Below, in pieces: positions 45,974 to 55,516 of a DNA stretch of 64,000 nucleotides. Position numbers and translations under genes: made by a program. Source of the stretch: JACCTU01 sp963700495 (GTDB lineage: Bacteria; Actinomycetota; Thermoleophilia; Gaiellales; Gaiellaceae). The DNA is taken from the NCBI GenBank assembly GCA_963700495.1, contig CAVOXT010000001.1, forward strand, positions 1,240,001 through 1,304,000. Direction: 5' to 3'. The notes beneath the pieces are model-generated. The model ran no database searches, was not told where the DNA came from, and worked only from the letters and a program-made list of their open reading frames with translations. Positions within the stretch are counted from its first letter, which is position 1. Each line of letters starts with the position of its first letter.

Positions 45974-47638
45974 ATGAGCGCCCCCGGTCTCTTCCGGCCG
46001 CCGCCTCCCCAGAACGAGCCGGTCAAGGAGTACGCGCCGGGCTCTCCGGAGCGCGCGAGCGTCCAGCAGCGGCTGAAGCTCATGCAGAGCGAACGCCTGG
46101 AGATCCCGCTCGTGATCGGCGGCGACGACGTCACGACGGGCAAGACACGAGAGGCGATCGCGCCGCACGACAAGGCCCACGTCCTCGCCGACGTACACCA
46201 GGGCGGCCCCGCCGAGGTGCAACGCGCGATCGATGCAGCCGGCGAGGCATGGGTGGACTGGCACCGGACGCCGTGGGAGGACCGCGCCGCCGTGTTCCTC
46301 CGCGCAGCCGAGCTTCTCTCCGGCCCGTGGCGTGACACGCTCGTCGCGGCGACGATGCTCGGACAGTCGAAGACCGCGCATCAGGCCGAGATCGATGCCG
46401 CCGCCGAGCTGATCGACTTCTGGCGCTGGAACGTCGAGTTCATGCTTCGCATCTACGACAACCAGCCGTTCTCGCCGCCGGGAGTCTGGAACCGGATGGA
46501 GTACCGGCCGCTCGAGGGCTTCGTCTTCGCGGTGACGCCGTTCAACTTCACCGCCATCGCCGGGAACCTGCCGGGCAGCGCGGCGCTGATGGGGAACACG
46601 GTCGTCTGGAAGCCGGCGACGACGGCGATGGTCTCCGCCTACTGGCTCATGCGCCTGCTCCAGGAGGCGGGCTTGCCCCCAGGCGTGATCAACCTCGTCT
46701 ACGGATCGGGCGCAGAGATCGGCAACCTCGCGCTCGCGTCCGAGCACCTCGCCGGCGTCCACTTCACGGGGTCAACCGCGGTCTTCAACTCGATGTGGCA
46801 GACGATCGGAGCGAACATCGCCGACGGTCGCTACCGCAACTACCCGCGCATCGTCGGCGAGACGGGCGGCAAGGATTTCATCGTCGCGCACCCCTCCGCC
46901 GACGTCGACGCTGTCGCCACGGCGATCCTCCGCGGCTCGTTCGAGTACCAGGGCCAGAAGTGCAGCGCGGCCTCGCGGGTCTACGCGCCGTCGAACCTCT
47001 GGCCCGCGATCAGGGAGCGCCTCGAGGAGACGGTGGCCGAGCTCAAGGTCGGCGACGTCGCCGACTTCGGGAACTTCATGGGCGCGGTGATCGACCAGAA
47101 GTCGCTCGAGACGCAGCGCAGCGCCATCAGGGACGCGCGCTCGCACGCCGAGACTGAGATCGTCGTCGGCGGAGGTGTGGACGACAGCCGCGGCTTCTTC
47201 GTCGAGCCGACCGTGATCGCGACCAAGGACCCGAAGTTCCGGACGATGCAGGAGGAGTTGTTCGGCCCCGTGGTGACGACGTACGTCTACCCCGAGGCAC
47301 AGTGGTCGGAGACCCTGGACCTCGTCGAGTCGACGTCGCCGTACGGGCTCACCGGTGCGGTCTTCTCCGAGGACCGCGCGGCGATCGACGAGGCGCAGGA
47401 GACACTCCGCTACGCGGCGGGGAACTTCTACGTCAACGACAAGCCGACGGGCGCGGTCGTCGGCCAGCAGCCGTTCGGCGGCGGGCGCGCTTCCGGAACG
47501 AACGACAAGGCGGGGTCGATGTGGAACCTGATCCGCTGGGTCAGCCCGCGCACGATCAAGGAGACCTTCGTGCCGCCGCGGGACTACCGCTATCCGTTCA
47601 TGGGCACCGACGGTTCGGGCCCGCCCGACAAGCCCTAA
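45974..47638 (+). CDS. pruA: L-glutamate gamma-semialdehyde (1-pyrroline-5-carboxylate) dehydrogenase
   Basis: 554 residues; last step of proline breakdown to glutamate. FVFAVTPFNFTAIAGNLP, the VGETGGKDF general-base Glu, and EYQGQKCSAASR with the nucleophilic Cys identify the PruA/RocA group. ATG 45974 sits below a -10 box. No proline dehydrogenase is adjacent. Confidence 0.94.
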   Translation: MSAPGLFRPPPPQNEPVKEYAPGSPERASVQQRLKLMQSERLEIPLVIGGDDVTTGKTREAIAPHDKAHVLADVHQGGPAEVQRAIDAAGEAWVDWHRTPWEDRAAVFLRAAELLSGPWRDTLVAATMLGQSKTAHQAEIDAAAELIDFWRWNVEFMLRIYDNQPFSPPGVWNRMEYRPLEGFVFAVTPFNFTAIAGNLPGSAALMGNTVVWKPATTAMVSAYWLMRLLQEAGLPPGVINLVYGSGAEIGNLALASEHLAGVHFTGSTAVFNSMWQTIGANIADGRYRNYPRIVGETGGKDFIVAHPSADVDAVATAILRGSFEYQGQKCSAASRVYAPSNLWPAIRERLEETVAELKVGDVADFGNFMGAVIDQKSLETQRSAIRDARSHAETEIVVGGGVDDSRGFFVEPTVIATKDPKFRTMQEELFGPVVTTYVYPEAQWSETLDLVESTSPYGLTGAVFSEDRAAIDEAQETLRYAAGNFYVNDKPTGAVVGQQPFGGGRASGTNDKAGSMWNLIRWVSPRTIKETFVPPRDYRYPFMGTDGSGPPDKP

Positions 47639-47672
47639 ACCGCTCGAACCCCCTCGCCGCTACGCTCGGGCC

Positions 47673-49217
47673 GTGCGCCGGTCACTCGCCCTCGCCGCGC
47701 TGTGCGGCGTACTGCTCGTCTCGAGTGCGGGCGCCGCGCAGAGGCTCGGGACGTCGCGCGGCGAGACGATTCGCGGGACCGCACGCTCTGACTACATCGA
47801 TCCGCGCGCGGGACGCGACCGCGTGCTTGCGCTCAGCGGCGACGACCTGATCAAAGCGCAGGACCAGTTCGCCGACAGGTTGTTCTGCGGGTCCGGCTTC
47901 GACGTTGTTACGGCAGACCTCGACGACAACGCCGGCCGCGACTGCGAAGTCGTCACGCGCAGGCTCTCACGAGACCGGTACACGACCCCGGAGGATCAGC
48001 ACGCCACGGAGGTCGAGCCCGACAGCTACGCCTTCGGCTCGACGATCGCCACGACGTTCCAGGTCGGACGCAATCGCGGCGGCGGGTCCGCGAACATCGG
48101 CTTCGCGACCTCGCGCGACGCGGGCAGGACGTGGCGCAGCGGGCTCCTGCCCTCGCTGACCGTCAACTCGTCCCCGAGCGGCCGCTGGACGCGCGCGAGC
48201 GACCCGGTGGTCGGGTACGACGCGCTCCACGGCGTCTGGCTTGCGAACAGTTTGGCCTTCATCCCCAACCAGGAGTCGGCACTCACCTTCAACCGCTCAC
48301 CCAACGGCGTCAACTGGAGTGCTCCCATCGTGGCGACCAATTCGGTCGCGCGAGGCGATGTCGAGCTCGACAAACCCTGGTTCGCCTGCGACAACTGGAC
48401 GTCGAGCCCATTCCGCGGTAACTGCTACCTCGCGTACACCGACTTCAGGTTCGACCGCATCTCGGTCCAGGTCTCGAGGGACGGTGGACAGACGTGGTCG
48501 GCGCCGATCGGAGCGCCCGACAACGCGGGGCGCGCCTCGATACGCGTAGCTGCGCCGGGCGTCCAGCCGGTGGTTCGGCCGAACGGCGACGTGCTCGTCC
48601 TCTACTGGGACGTGAGCCAGATGTCTTCGATCCGGTCGACGAACGGCGGTCTGTCGTTCTCGAGCACCCAGCGCGTCGCCCCGGCGTCGGCGACGATGCC
48701 TGCGGACCTCAACTTCCGCGCCTTCGGGCTTCCGGTCGCCGAGGTCGACGCGGGCGGCACTGTGTACCTCGCGTGGTCGGACTGCCAGCTGCGAACCGGC
48801 TGCAACGGCGCCGATCTCCTCCTGACCCGTTCGGCAGACGGCCTCGTGTGGAGCGGCCCCACACGCATCCCCACCGGAGCCGTGCTACCGGGTGCGAGCG
48901 ACGTGCTTCCGGGTCTGGCGGCGGACCCCGCGCGCCCCGGCCGCGTGGCCCTCGCCTGGTACCGGCTCGACCCGGCCGGCGGGATCAACGCCTTCTTCAC
49001 CCGCTCGTCGAACGGCGGCGCGACGTGGACCGCCCCCCGCCGTCTGAACACCGAGACCATGACGCGCTCGTGGATCGCGCAGACGACGCTCGGGCCGATG
49101 GTCGGCGACTACATCTCGACGTCGTTCGCGGGCGGTACGCCCGTTGCCGTGCTCGCTCTGGCCTCTCGGCCGGGCCGGCGGCTCGACGAGGCGATCTACG
49201 CCGCCCGGCTGCCCTAA
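47673..49217 (+). CDS. Secreted BNR/Asp-box (sialidase-like propeller) protein
   Basis: 514 residues. A signal peptide (RRSLALAALCGVLLVSSAGA) is followed by a short RTX-like segment (GTSRGETIRGTARSDYID.. LSGDDLIKA), then a propeller with at least six Asp boxes: SRDAGRTW, SPNGVNW, SRDGGQTW, STNGGLSF, SADGLVW, SSNGGATW. Catalytic sialidase arginines were not identified, so an enzymatic role is unproven. TACGCT lies 6 nt before GTG 47673. Confidence 0.78.
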   Translation: MRRSLALAALCGVLLVSSAGAAQRLGTSRGETIRGTARSDYIDPRAGRDRVLALSGDDLIKAQDQFADRLFCGSGFDVVTADLDDNAGRDCEVVTRRLSRDRYTTPEDQHATEVEPDSYAFGSTIATTFQVGRNRGGGSANIGFATSRDAGRTWRSGLLPSLTVNSSPSGRWTRASDPVVGYDALHGVWLANSLAFIPNQESALTFNRSPNGVNWSAPIVATNSVARGDVELDKPWFACDNWTSSPFRGNCYLAYTDFRFDRISVQVSRDGGQTWSAPIGAPDNAGRASIRVAAPGVQPVVRPNGDVLVLYWDVSQMSSIRSTNGGLSFSSTQRVAPASATMPADLNFRAFGLPVAEVDAGGTVYLAWSDCQLRTGCNGADLLLTRSADGLVWSGPTRIPTGAVLPGASDVLPGLAADPARPGRVALAWYRLDPAGGINAFFTRSSNGGATWTAPRRLNTETMTRSWIAQTTLGPMVGDYISTSFAGGTPVAVLALASRPGRRLDEAIYAARLP

Positions 49218-49274
49218 CGGAATCTGAACGAATGCCGAACCGCGCTCGAAAACCTGCCCCCTAGGGTCGTCGAC

Positions 49275-49340
49275 ATGCGGTTCGTCGTCATTGCGTTCTC
49301 GCTCTTCACGCTCGCGGTCCTCGTCGTCCCGCACCCGTAG
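49275..49340 (+). CDS. Putative 21-residue hydrophobic peptide
   Basis: ATG 49275 encodes MRFVVIAFSLFTLAVLVVPH plus Pro, one membrane helix. TAGGGT lies 7 nt upstream, the same -10/start spacing as other leaderless genes here. Evidence is only the promoter and composition. Confidence 0.35.
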   Translation: MRFVVIAFSLFTLAVLVVPHP

Positions 49341-49348
49341 GGCTGCTC

Positions 49349-51199
49349 TCAGCCGCGGCCGGCCTTGTGTAGCTGCGCGTAGATCGCCCGCGCCGTCTTC
49401 GGCGGCAGCTCGGGAACGCCCTCGAGCTCTTCCTGCGTCGCCGCGAGAAAGGCCTCGGGCGAGCCGAAGTGCCGCAGGATCGCACGGCGCCTGGCCGGTC
49501 CGACGCCGCGCAGCGTGTCGAAGATCGACTCGAACGAGCGCGTCTCGCGCCGCTGGCGGTGGAATCCGATTGCGAAACGGTGGGCCTCGTCGCGGATCCG
49601 CTGGAGCAGCTGAAGTCCCGGCTCGTGCCGGTCGAGGCGCACCGGATCCGGCGTGCCCGGCAGGTAGATCTCCTCCTCGCGCTTCGCGAGAGCGATCACC
49701 GCGACGCGCGGCAGGTCGAACGCCTGCATCGCGGCGAGAGCGGCCGAGAGCTGGCCTTTGCCGCCGTCGATCACGACGAGGTTCGGGGTCGCGGCGAAGC
49801 TCTCGTCGTGGTCGTCGATGCTCTGGTTCGAGAGCCGTGCGAAGCGGCGCGAGACAACGTCGGCCATCGCCGCGAAGTCGTCCTGGCCGTCCAGGCCGCG
49901 CACCCCGAACTTGCGGTAGTGGGCCTTCTTCGGCAGCGCGTCCTGGAACACCACCATCGACCCGACGACCGCCTCGCCCTGGATGTTGGAGACGTCGAAG
50001 CACTCGATCCTGATCGGGAGCGACTCGAGGTTGAGCGCCTCCCGCAACTCCTCGAGCGCCTCGATGCGGCGGAGCCGCTTCTGCTCGGTCTGATGCGCGT
50101 CGGAGGCGAGCGAGACGCGCGCGTTCTCGGCGGCGAGCTCCTGGAGCCGGCGCTTCTCGCCGCGCTCGGCTGCGCGCACCTCCACCCTCGCGCCCCGGCG
50201 CTCCGAGAGGAACTGCTCGAGCGCGGACAGGTCGCCCGCACCTCGCGGAACGACGATCTGCGGCGGCACGCTCGGCGACGCGCCGTAGTACTCGACGCAG
50301 AACTCCTCGAGCACCGTCGTCATGTCCTGGCCGCCGACGTTCTCGAGATGGAACGCGTAGCGGTCGATCATCTTCCCCTCGCGCAGCGGGAAGATCTGGA
50401 CGGCGCCGTGGTCGCCCTCGAGCGCGATCCCGAGCACGTCCACGGTCCCGACGGCCCGCTTGTCCGCCGCCTGCCGCTCGGCCAGGTGCCGCACCGCGAA
50501 GAGCCGGTTCCGCAGTCGGGCCGCCTCCTCGAAGCGCTCTGCGGCGGCCGCGCCGTGCATCCGCTCCTCGAGCCTGTCCTGGATCGGCGCCGTGTCGCCT
50601 TCCAGGAACTCGATCACGTCGTCGATGATCGCCCGGTAGTCCTCCTTCGAGATGTACCCCACGCAGGGGGCGTGGCAGCGGTCGATGTGGAAGTCGAGGC
50701 ACGGGATGCCCGAGTGGCGGCCGGGCTTGGGCCCCTCGCAGGGCCGGAACTGGAAGACGCGGTTCAGAACGTCCAGCGTGCCGCGTACCTTCTTTGCATT
50801 CGCGTACGGGCCGAAATAGATCACCCCGCGGCGGTGCCGCTCCCGGGTGAACATCACGCGCGGGTACTCGTCGTCCACCGTGACCGCGATGTACGGGAAC
50901 GACTTGTCGTCCCGGAGCCGGACGTTGAACGGCGGGCGGTAGCGCTTGACGAGGTTCTGCTCCAGGTGGAGCGCCTCGACCTCGGTCCCGGTGACGATCA
51001 CCTCGATGTCCTCCACGCGCTCAGGGAGCTGCTGGATCGTCGTGCGCGTGTCCTGGCTCGCCTGGAAGTAGGAGCGCACGCGCGGGCGGAGCGACTTCGC
51101 CTTGCCGACGTAGAGCACGTGGCCGTTCCGGTCCCGGAAGAGGTAGACCCCGGGCTTCGTCGGAAGCGCTTTCAGCTGGGGTTCAAACGATTTCTTCAC
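49349..51199 (-). CDS. uvrC: Excinuclease ABC subunit C
   Basis: 616 residues; makes both incisions in nucleotide excision repair. The N-terminal GIY-YIG domain has PGVYLFRDRNGHVLYVGKAK, a UVR motif lies near residue 205, the RNase H-like nuclease has IECFDVSNIQGEAVVGSMV and NLVVIDGGKGQL, and a (HhH)2 tail begins near GVGPARRRAILRHF. Start GTG 51199. Confidence 0.96.
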   Translation of the reverse strand: MKKSFEPQLKALPTKPGVYLFRDRNGHVLYVGKAKSLRPRVRSYFQASQDTRTTIQQLPERVEDIEVIVTGTEVEALHLEQNLVKRYRPPFNVRLRDDKSFPYIAVTVDDEYPRVMFTRERHRRGVIYFGPYANAKKVRGTLDVLNRVFQFRPCEGPKPGRHSGIPCLDFHIDRCHAPCVGYISKEDYRAIIDDVIEFLEGDTAPIQDRLEERMHGAAAAERFEEAARLRNRLFAVRHLAERQAADKRAVGTVDVLGIALEGDHGAVQIFPLREGKMIDRYAFHLENVGGQDMTTVLEEFCVEYYGASPSVPPQIVVPRGAGDLSALEQFLSERRGARVEVRAAERGEKRRLQELAAENARVSLASDAHQTEQKRLRRIEALEELREALNLESLPIRIECFDVSNIQGEAVVGSMVVFQDALPKKAHYRKFGVRGLDGQDDFAAMADVVSRRFARLSNQSIDDHDESFAATPNLVVIDGGKGQLSAALAAMQAFDLPRVAVIALAKREEEIYLPGTPDPVRLDRHEPGLQLLQRIRDEAHRFAIGFHRQRRETRSFESIFDTLRGVGPARRRAILRHFGSPEAFLAATQEELEGVPELPPKTARAIYAQLHKAGRG

Positions 51200-51219
51200 G
51201 TCTCGTGGCTAGCGTAGCC

Positions 51220-52675
51220 ATGGCCATCTTGCGTACAGGGGTGCTCAGAGGGCTCGTGGTGGCGGTCGCAGCGCTCGCGCTTGCGCCTGCCGCGTACGCC
51301 GGTGGACCGGCACTGGTGGTCGGCGCGACCGCTGACGTTGCGAAGCAGTCCGACCCGGCGCTCGCGCAGGCCGAGGTGCTGCGCGCGAAGGCGGCAGGCT
51401 TCGCCTCGATCCGGATGACCCAGGCCTGGCTGCCCGGGCAGACCGAGCCCCCCGGCGGCGACCTGGCGGCGCTCAAGAACGCGGTCTTCGCCGCGACGGC
51501 GAACCAGCTGCGCGTCTACCTCGTGGTCTCCCATCCGGGCAGCCGGACGACGCCGCTCACCGAAGAGCAGCGCAAGGAGTTCGCACAGTTCGCGGCCGCG
51601 CTCGCGAAGGCGCTCCCCGCCGTTCGCCACTACACGATCGGCAACGAGCCGAACCTGAACGGCTTCTGGATGCCGCAGTTCGGGCCGAACGGCGAGAACG
51701 TCGCCGCGCCCGCGTACCTCCAGCTGCTGGCTGAGGCGTACGACGCGCTGAAGGCGGTGTCGCCGAACATCGTCGTCCTCGGCGGCGCACTCTCGCCTCG
51801 GGGTGCCGACAACTACCTGCTCGCGCGGCACACGCACTCGCCGACGAAGTTCATCCTCGACATGGGAACGGCCTACAAGGCCAGCGGGCGCACGAAACCG
51901 GTCATGGACGCACTCTCGATCAACCCGTTCCCGGACAACTCGAGCCAGTCTCCCGCCACTCCGCATGCGACCGGGACGTCGATCGGCGTCGCGGACTACG
52001 AGAAGCTCGTGAAGCTGCTCGGCCAGGCGTTCGACGGGACCGCGCAGCCCGGCTCGACGCTGCCGATCTACTACGGGGAGTTCGGGGTCGAGTCGGTCCC
52101 GCCGACCGAGAAGGCGTCGCAGTACAACGGCGCCGAACCGACCACGACGAAGCCCGTCGACGAGAAGACGCAGGCCGCGTACTACCGCAAGGCGGTCGAG
52201 CTCGCGTTCTGCCAGCCGAACGTCGCCGCGATCTTCATGTTCCTGACGATCGACGACCCGCGGCGGCCGGGCTGGCAGTCGGGCTTCTACTACCCGGACA
52301 AGACGGCGAAGACGAGCCTCGCGGCGATGAAGCAGGCTGCGCGGCAGTCGCGCGGCGGGATCGTCGCGAAGTGCGCGGCGCTGCGGCTGACGCCCACGGT
52401 CGACCGCTTCGGGCCGTTCGGCTCCAAGGGCCGCTACGGCGTCAACTTCCGCTGCTCGGTCGACTGCACCGCGGAGATTCAGCTCCAGCGCATCTCGGAC
52501 CTGAAGGTCGTCGTCGAGGCTCACCGGGAAGGCGCTCGGCGGCGTCTACTCCGTCGTCCGCCTTCCGAAGCTCAAGCTGACGAACGGCGCGTACAAGTTC
52601 AACGTGGCGTTCTACGCGCCGGTCAACCGCGGCGCGACGGTTCTGAAGAGCACCGCACCGTTCGCCGTTCGCTAG
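51220..52675 (+). CDS. Secreted glycoside-hydrolase-like protein, one frameshift
   Basis: About 485 codons. A signal peptide (AILRTGVLRGLVVAVAALAL) precedes a TIM-barrel-like domain with the acid/base motif YTIGNEPNLNGFW and a candidate nucleophile in YYGEFGVES. A beta-sandwich tail crosses a +1 shift near 52520 (…LKVVVE, then LTGKALGGVYSVVRL) and ends STAPFAVR. It is a paralog of the protein at 22699-24061, with the same GNEPN and LSPRG landmarks. ATG 51220 is preferred over GTG 51205. Confidence 0.78.
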
Positions 52676-52685
52676 CGTCTGTCCC

Positions 52686-53377
52686 GTGGAGGGGCAGTAC
52701 GTCGCCTACAGCTTCTACCGGGTCGATCCGGCCTGGCGCCGGCTCCCGGTCGAGGAGCGCGCGGCCGGCAAGGACGCCTTCGCCGAGGTCGTCGAGGGCT
52801 GGGCGGAGCGGATGGAAGGGCTCCGCGCCTACTCCGTCTCGGGCGTGCGGCCCGACTGCCGACTTCTTTCTCTGGAAGATCACGTCGCGCTACTCCGGAT
52901 CTCGGCGAGCTCGGCGCCGATCTGAACGCGACGCCGCTCGCCGGCTGGCTCGAGACGCCGTACTCGTATCTCGCGACGACGAAGGCCTCCGAGTACACGT
53001 CGGCCCGGCGCGCGCGCAAGATCGTCCCGAAGGGATCGCCGTACCTCGTCGTCTACCCGTTCGTGAAGGTGCGGCCGTGGTACGCGCTCACGCCCGAGCA
53101 CCGCCAGAAGGCGATGGACGAGCACATCGAGACCGGCCGCGCGTTCCCGACGATCCACAACCACACGACCTACTCGTTCGGGATCGACGACCAGGAGTTC
53201 ATGACCGCGTTCGAGTGCGACGAGCCTGCCGACTTCATGCATCTGATGCTCACGCTCCGTGACAGCGAGGCGTCGAGCTACACCGAGCGCGACACGCCGA
53301 TCTTCGTCGGCGAGGGCATGGAGATCCGCGCGGCGCTCGACCGGCTGGACGGCGCGCGGCTTCGCGTCGAGGCCTAG
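52686..53377 (+). CDS. hemQ: Coproheme decarboxylase (chlorite dismutase family), two frameshifts
   Basis: About 230 codons; last step of the coproporphyrin-dependent haem pathway. QYVAYSFYRVDPAWRRL begins the protein; after SVSGVRPDC one extra C (about 52860) moves to DFFLWKITSRYS, and one extra G (about 52890) moves to DLGELGADLNATPLAGW. Catalytic Tyr and propionate-binding residues lie in VVYPFVKVRPWY, and the haem region in HTTYSFGIDDQEF. Ends RVEA. Confidence 0.88.
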
Positions 53378-53752
53378 TAGCCGTACGTGTGCTGGTCGCG
53401 CCAGGCGCGGAACATCGCGAACGCGGCGAGGATGATCGCCGCCAAGCCCCGCCGCGGCGGCCGGGCCGCTCGCGCCGACGAGGATGAAGGAGCCGATCGT
53501 CCCGACGATGACGACGACGCCGCCGTAGAGCGCGAAGCGCGCGCGTCCCGGCCAGCTGGCGATCTCCTCACGACGCTCGCGCCAGATCAAGTAGAAGAAG
53601 AACGCGATCGCGAGGAAGAACGCGATCCGCGCAAGAGCCGCCAGCGACGCGAGCGCCGTGTAGAGGTTGAGCACGACGACCGTGAGCGCGACGAGCCCGA
53701 TGATCAGGAACCCGCGGACCGTCGGGTTCATGTCGGTCCAGAAGCGCTTCAT
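53374..53752 (-). CDS. Membrane protein of unknown function, one frameshift
   Basis: About 126 codons: MKRFWTDMNPTVRGFLIIGL, four predicted helices, a basic loop RERREEIASWPGRARF, then a shift near 53450 (extra G in a G run) to LAAIILAAFAMFRAW, ending QHTYGY. The ATG overlaps the upstream stop (TGATG). Its stop overlaps the convergent hemQ end. Confidence 0.7.
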
Positions 53753-54108
53753 CAGCCCGAGGTCATCCAGGCGCGCACCGCGAGCGCAGCCGCGACGAGC
53801 GACGTGCCGGCGAACCACGCGAGCCGTCGCCGAGGATCGACGGGTGCGTAGAACCACGGTGCGAGCACGACGAGCAGCGCGAGCGTCCCGTAGGCGTAGT
53901 GCAGGTCGTCCGGTGCGCGTCGCCCGTCCCCGACGAGCAGCAGGCCGAGCGCGACCTGTGCGATCAGAAGCGTCTGCACGAGCGCGAGCACGTGGCCGAG
54001 CGTCGCGCCGGCCTCGGCCCGACGGAAGTACGTCGCCCCTCCCCACACCGCCGCGACCCCGGCCACGGCGATCACTCCGACGGCGAGCCAGTGGTGGGCG
54101 GTTAGCAT
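53752..54108 (-). CDS. Four-helix membrane protein
   Basis: 118 residues with hydrophobic segments at AVGVIAVAGVAAVWGG, VLALVQTLLIAQVALGLLLV, GTLALLVVLAPWFYA and TSLVAAALAVRAW, and a conserved-looking HYAYG. The His-bearing helices recall cytochrome-type or COX15-like fragments, but no family is assigned. It is coupled to the membrane gene at 53374-53752. Confidence 0.65.
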   Translation of the reverse strand: MLTAHHWLAVGVIAVAGVAAVWGGATYFRRAEAGATLGHVLALVQTLLIAQVALGLLLVGDGRRAPDDLHYAYGTLALLVVLAPWFYAPVDPRRRLAWFAGTSLVAAALAVRAWMTSG

Positions 54109-54137
54109 CGCGAGGTCACCCTACAGAGAGGATCGGA

Positions 54138-54596
54138 ATGGTCGAGGAAGGCAAACCCGCACCTGATTTCGAGCTGACGAGCGACGCGGGCCAGCGGGTG
54201 AAGCTCTCCGACTTCCGCGGGAAGCCGGTCGTCCTCTACTTCTATCCGAAGGACGACACGCCCGGCTGCACGACGCAGGCGTGCGGGATCCGCGACGCGT
54301 ACGGCGAGTTCCAGGACAAGGGTGCGGTCGTGCTCGGGGTCAGCCCGGACGGCGAGGCTGACCACGTGAAGTTCCGCGACAAGTACGAGCTGCCGTTCAC
54401 GCTCCTCGCCGACCCGGAGCACCGAGTCTCGGAGGACTACGGCGTCTGGAAGGAGCGCACCGCCTACGGGAAGACGTTCATGGGCATCGAGCGCTCGACC
54501 TTCCTGATCGACTCGGAAGGCAACGTCGCGAAGGTGATGCGGAAGGTCAAGCCGGACACGCACGCCGACGACGTGCTGGCCGCCCTCCCTGGGTAA
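54138..54596 (+). CDS. bcp: Peroxiredoxin, Bcp/PrxQ type
   Basis: 152 residues; thiol peroxidase. LYFYPKDDTPGCTTQACG holds the peroxidatic Cys and, five residues on, the resolving Cys of the alpha-2 PrxQ group. AGAGAGGA precedes ATG 54138. Confidence 0.95.
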   Translation: MVEEGKPAPDFELTSDAGQRVKLSDFRGKPVVLYFYPKDDTPGCTTQACGIRDAYGEFQDKGAVVLGVSPDGEADHVKFRDKYELPFTLLADPEHRVSEDYGVWKERTAYGKTFMGIERSTFLIDSEGNVAKVMRKVKPDTHADDVLAALPG

Positions 54597-54607
54597 GGCC
54601 CGAAACC

Positions 54608-54634
54608 CCCGATCGGGGCATAGGAATCACCCGA
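54608..54634. promoter_or_regulatory. Palindromic element upstream of secreted HEAIH protein
   Basis: A perfect CCCCGATCGGGG palindrome (54608-54619) is followed by CATAGGAATCA and CCCGAT, so TCGGGG..CCCGA forms a second, wider inverted repeat. It could be the bcp 3' hairpin or an operator for the next gene. Confidence 0.35.
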
Positions 54635-54791
54635 TACACGGCTTCGAGGCCGAGTACCGTGTCGGCGGTGCCGCGATCCTGCTGTTGGCGCTCTGGTGCT
54701 TCGGCGGGAAGCCCTTCTCGACCACCGGCTGAAGGAACGACCTCAACGCGGAGGTGCCGCGACCGCTGGACCCACCAAGGAACGAGGCAAC

Positions 54792-55451
54792 GTGAAACGA
54801 CTGCTCGTACCAATGATTGCCCTGCTTGCGCTCACATTCGCAGCGTCAGCGCAGGCCCAGACCGCAGCGAACGAGCCCCATGCCACCTTGGACTCCATCG
54901 CGACCACGGTCGCCGGCCACCCGGTCGTGGCCTACTGCTCGAACGACCCCTATGAGTGGGACGTCACCTTCCAGGCGTGGGGCTATTACGGCTTCACGAG
55001 CCTCCAGGCGCCGGTCGTCTACATCAGCCCGCAGCAGTGCGCCACGTTGCACTTCGGCCTGAACTACGGCTACCACGAGGCCGGGCTGATCCCGCTCACC
55101 TCTGCGGTGTTCACGCTCGTCCACGAGGCGATCCACCAGCGCGGCGGCGAGTTCGCAAACTGCACCGTGACCGAAAAGTCCTGTGAGGGCCGGACCGACT
55201 GCGCCGCCTTGCCGCTGGTTGTCCCGACGATGGAGAAGTTCTTCGGGTTGAAGCCGACGCTGACGACGACCGGGACGAAGACGGTGTCGCGAACGATGCG
55301 GAAGAAGATCAGCGGGAAGTGGCGCACGATCCACTACCTGACGAATGTCTCGGCTCCGAGAACGGTCACGAACCCGGACTACGCGAGAGCCGCCGGCTGG
55401 GCGCTGGCGTGGCACAAGGCCAGCCCGCCGCAGTACCAAGGCAACTGCTAG
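54792..55451 (+). CDS. Secreted protein with HExxH motif
   Basis: 219 residues from GTG 54792 (AAGGAACGAGG upstream): signal peptide (KRLLVPMIALLALTFAASAQA), then PVVAYCSNDPYEWD and a possible zinc motif LVHEAIHQRGGEFANC. Several Cys pairs (CTVTEKSCEGRTDC) suggest disulphides. A zincin-like peptidase is possible, but a third ligand is not certain. Confidence 0.65.
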   Translation: MKRLLVPMIALLALTFAASAQAQTAANEPHATLDSIATTVAGHPVVAYCSNDPYEWDVTFQAWGYYGFTSLQAPVVYISPQQCATLHFGLNYGYHEAGLIPLTSAVFTLVHEAIHQRGGEFANCTVTEKSCEGRTDCAALPLVVPTMEKFFGLKPTLTTTGTKTVSRTMRKKISGKWRTIHYLTNVSAPRTVTNPDYARAAGWALAWHKASPPQYQGNC

Positions 55452-55463
55452 GCAGGCGGCGTT

Positions 55464-55495
55464 CCGGGTTCCCCCCGTACGGCGGGGGAGCCCGG
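55464..55495. terminator. Bidirectional terminator hairpin
   Basis: CCGGGTTCCCCCCG-TACG-GCGGGGGAGCCCGG is a long GC-rich stem between two convergent genes. Confidence 0.65.
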
Positions 55496-55516
55496 ATCAG
55501 CGGCGCGTTCGAAGCG

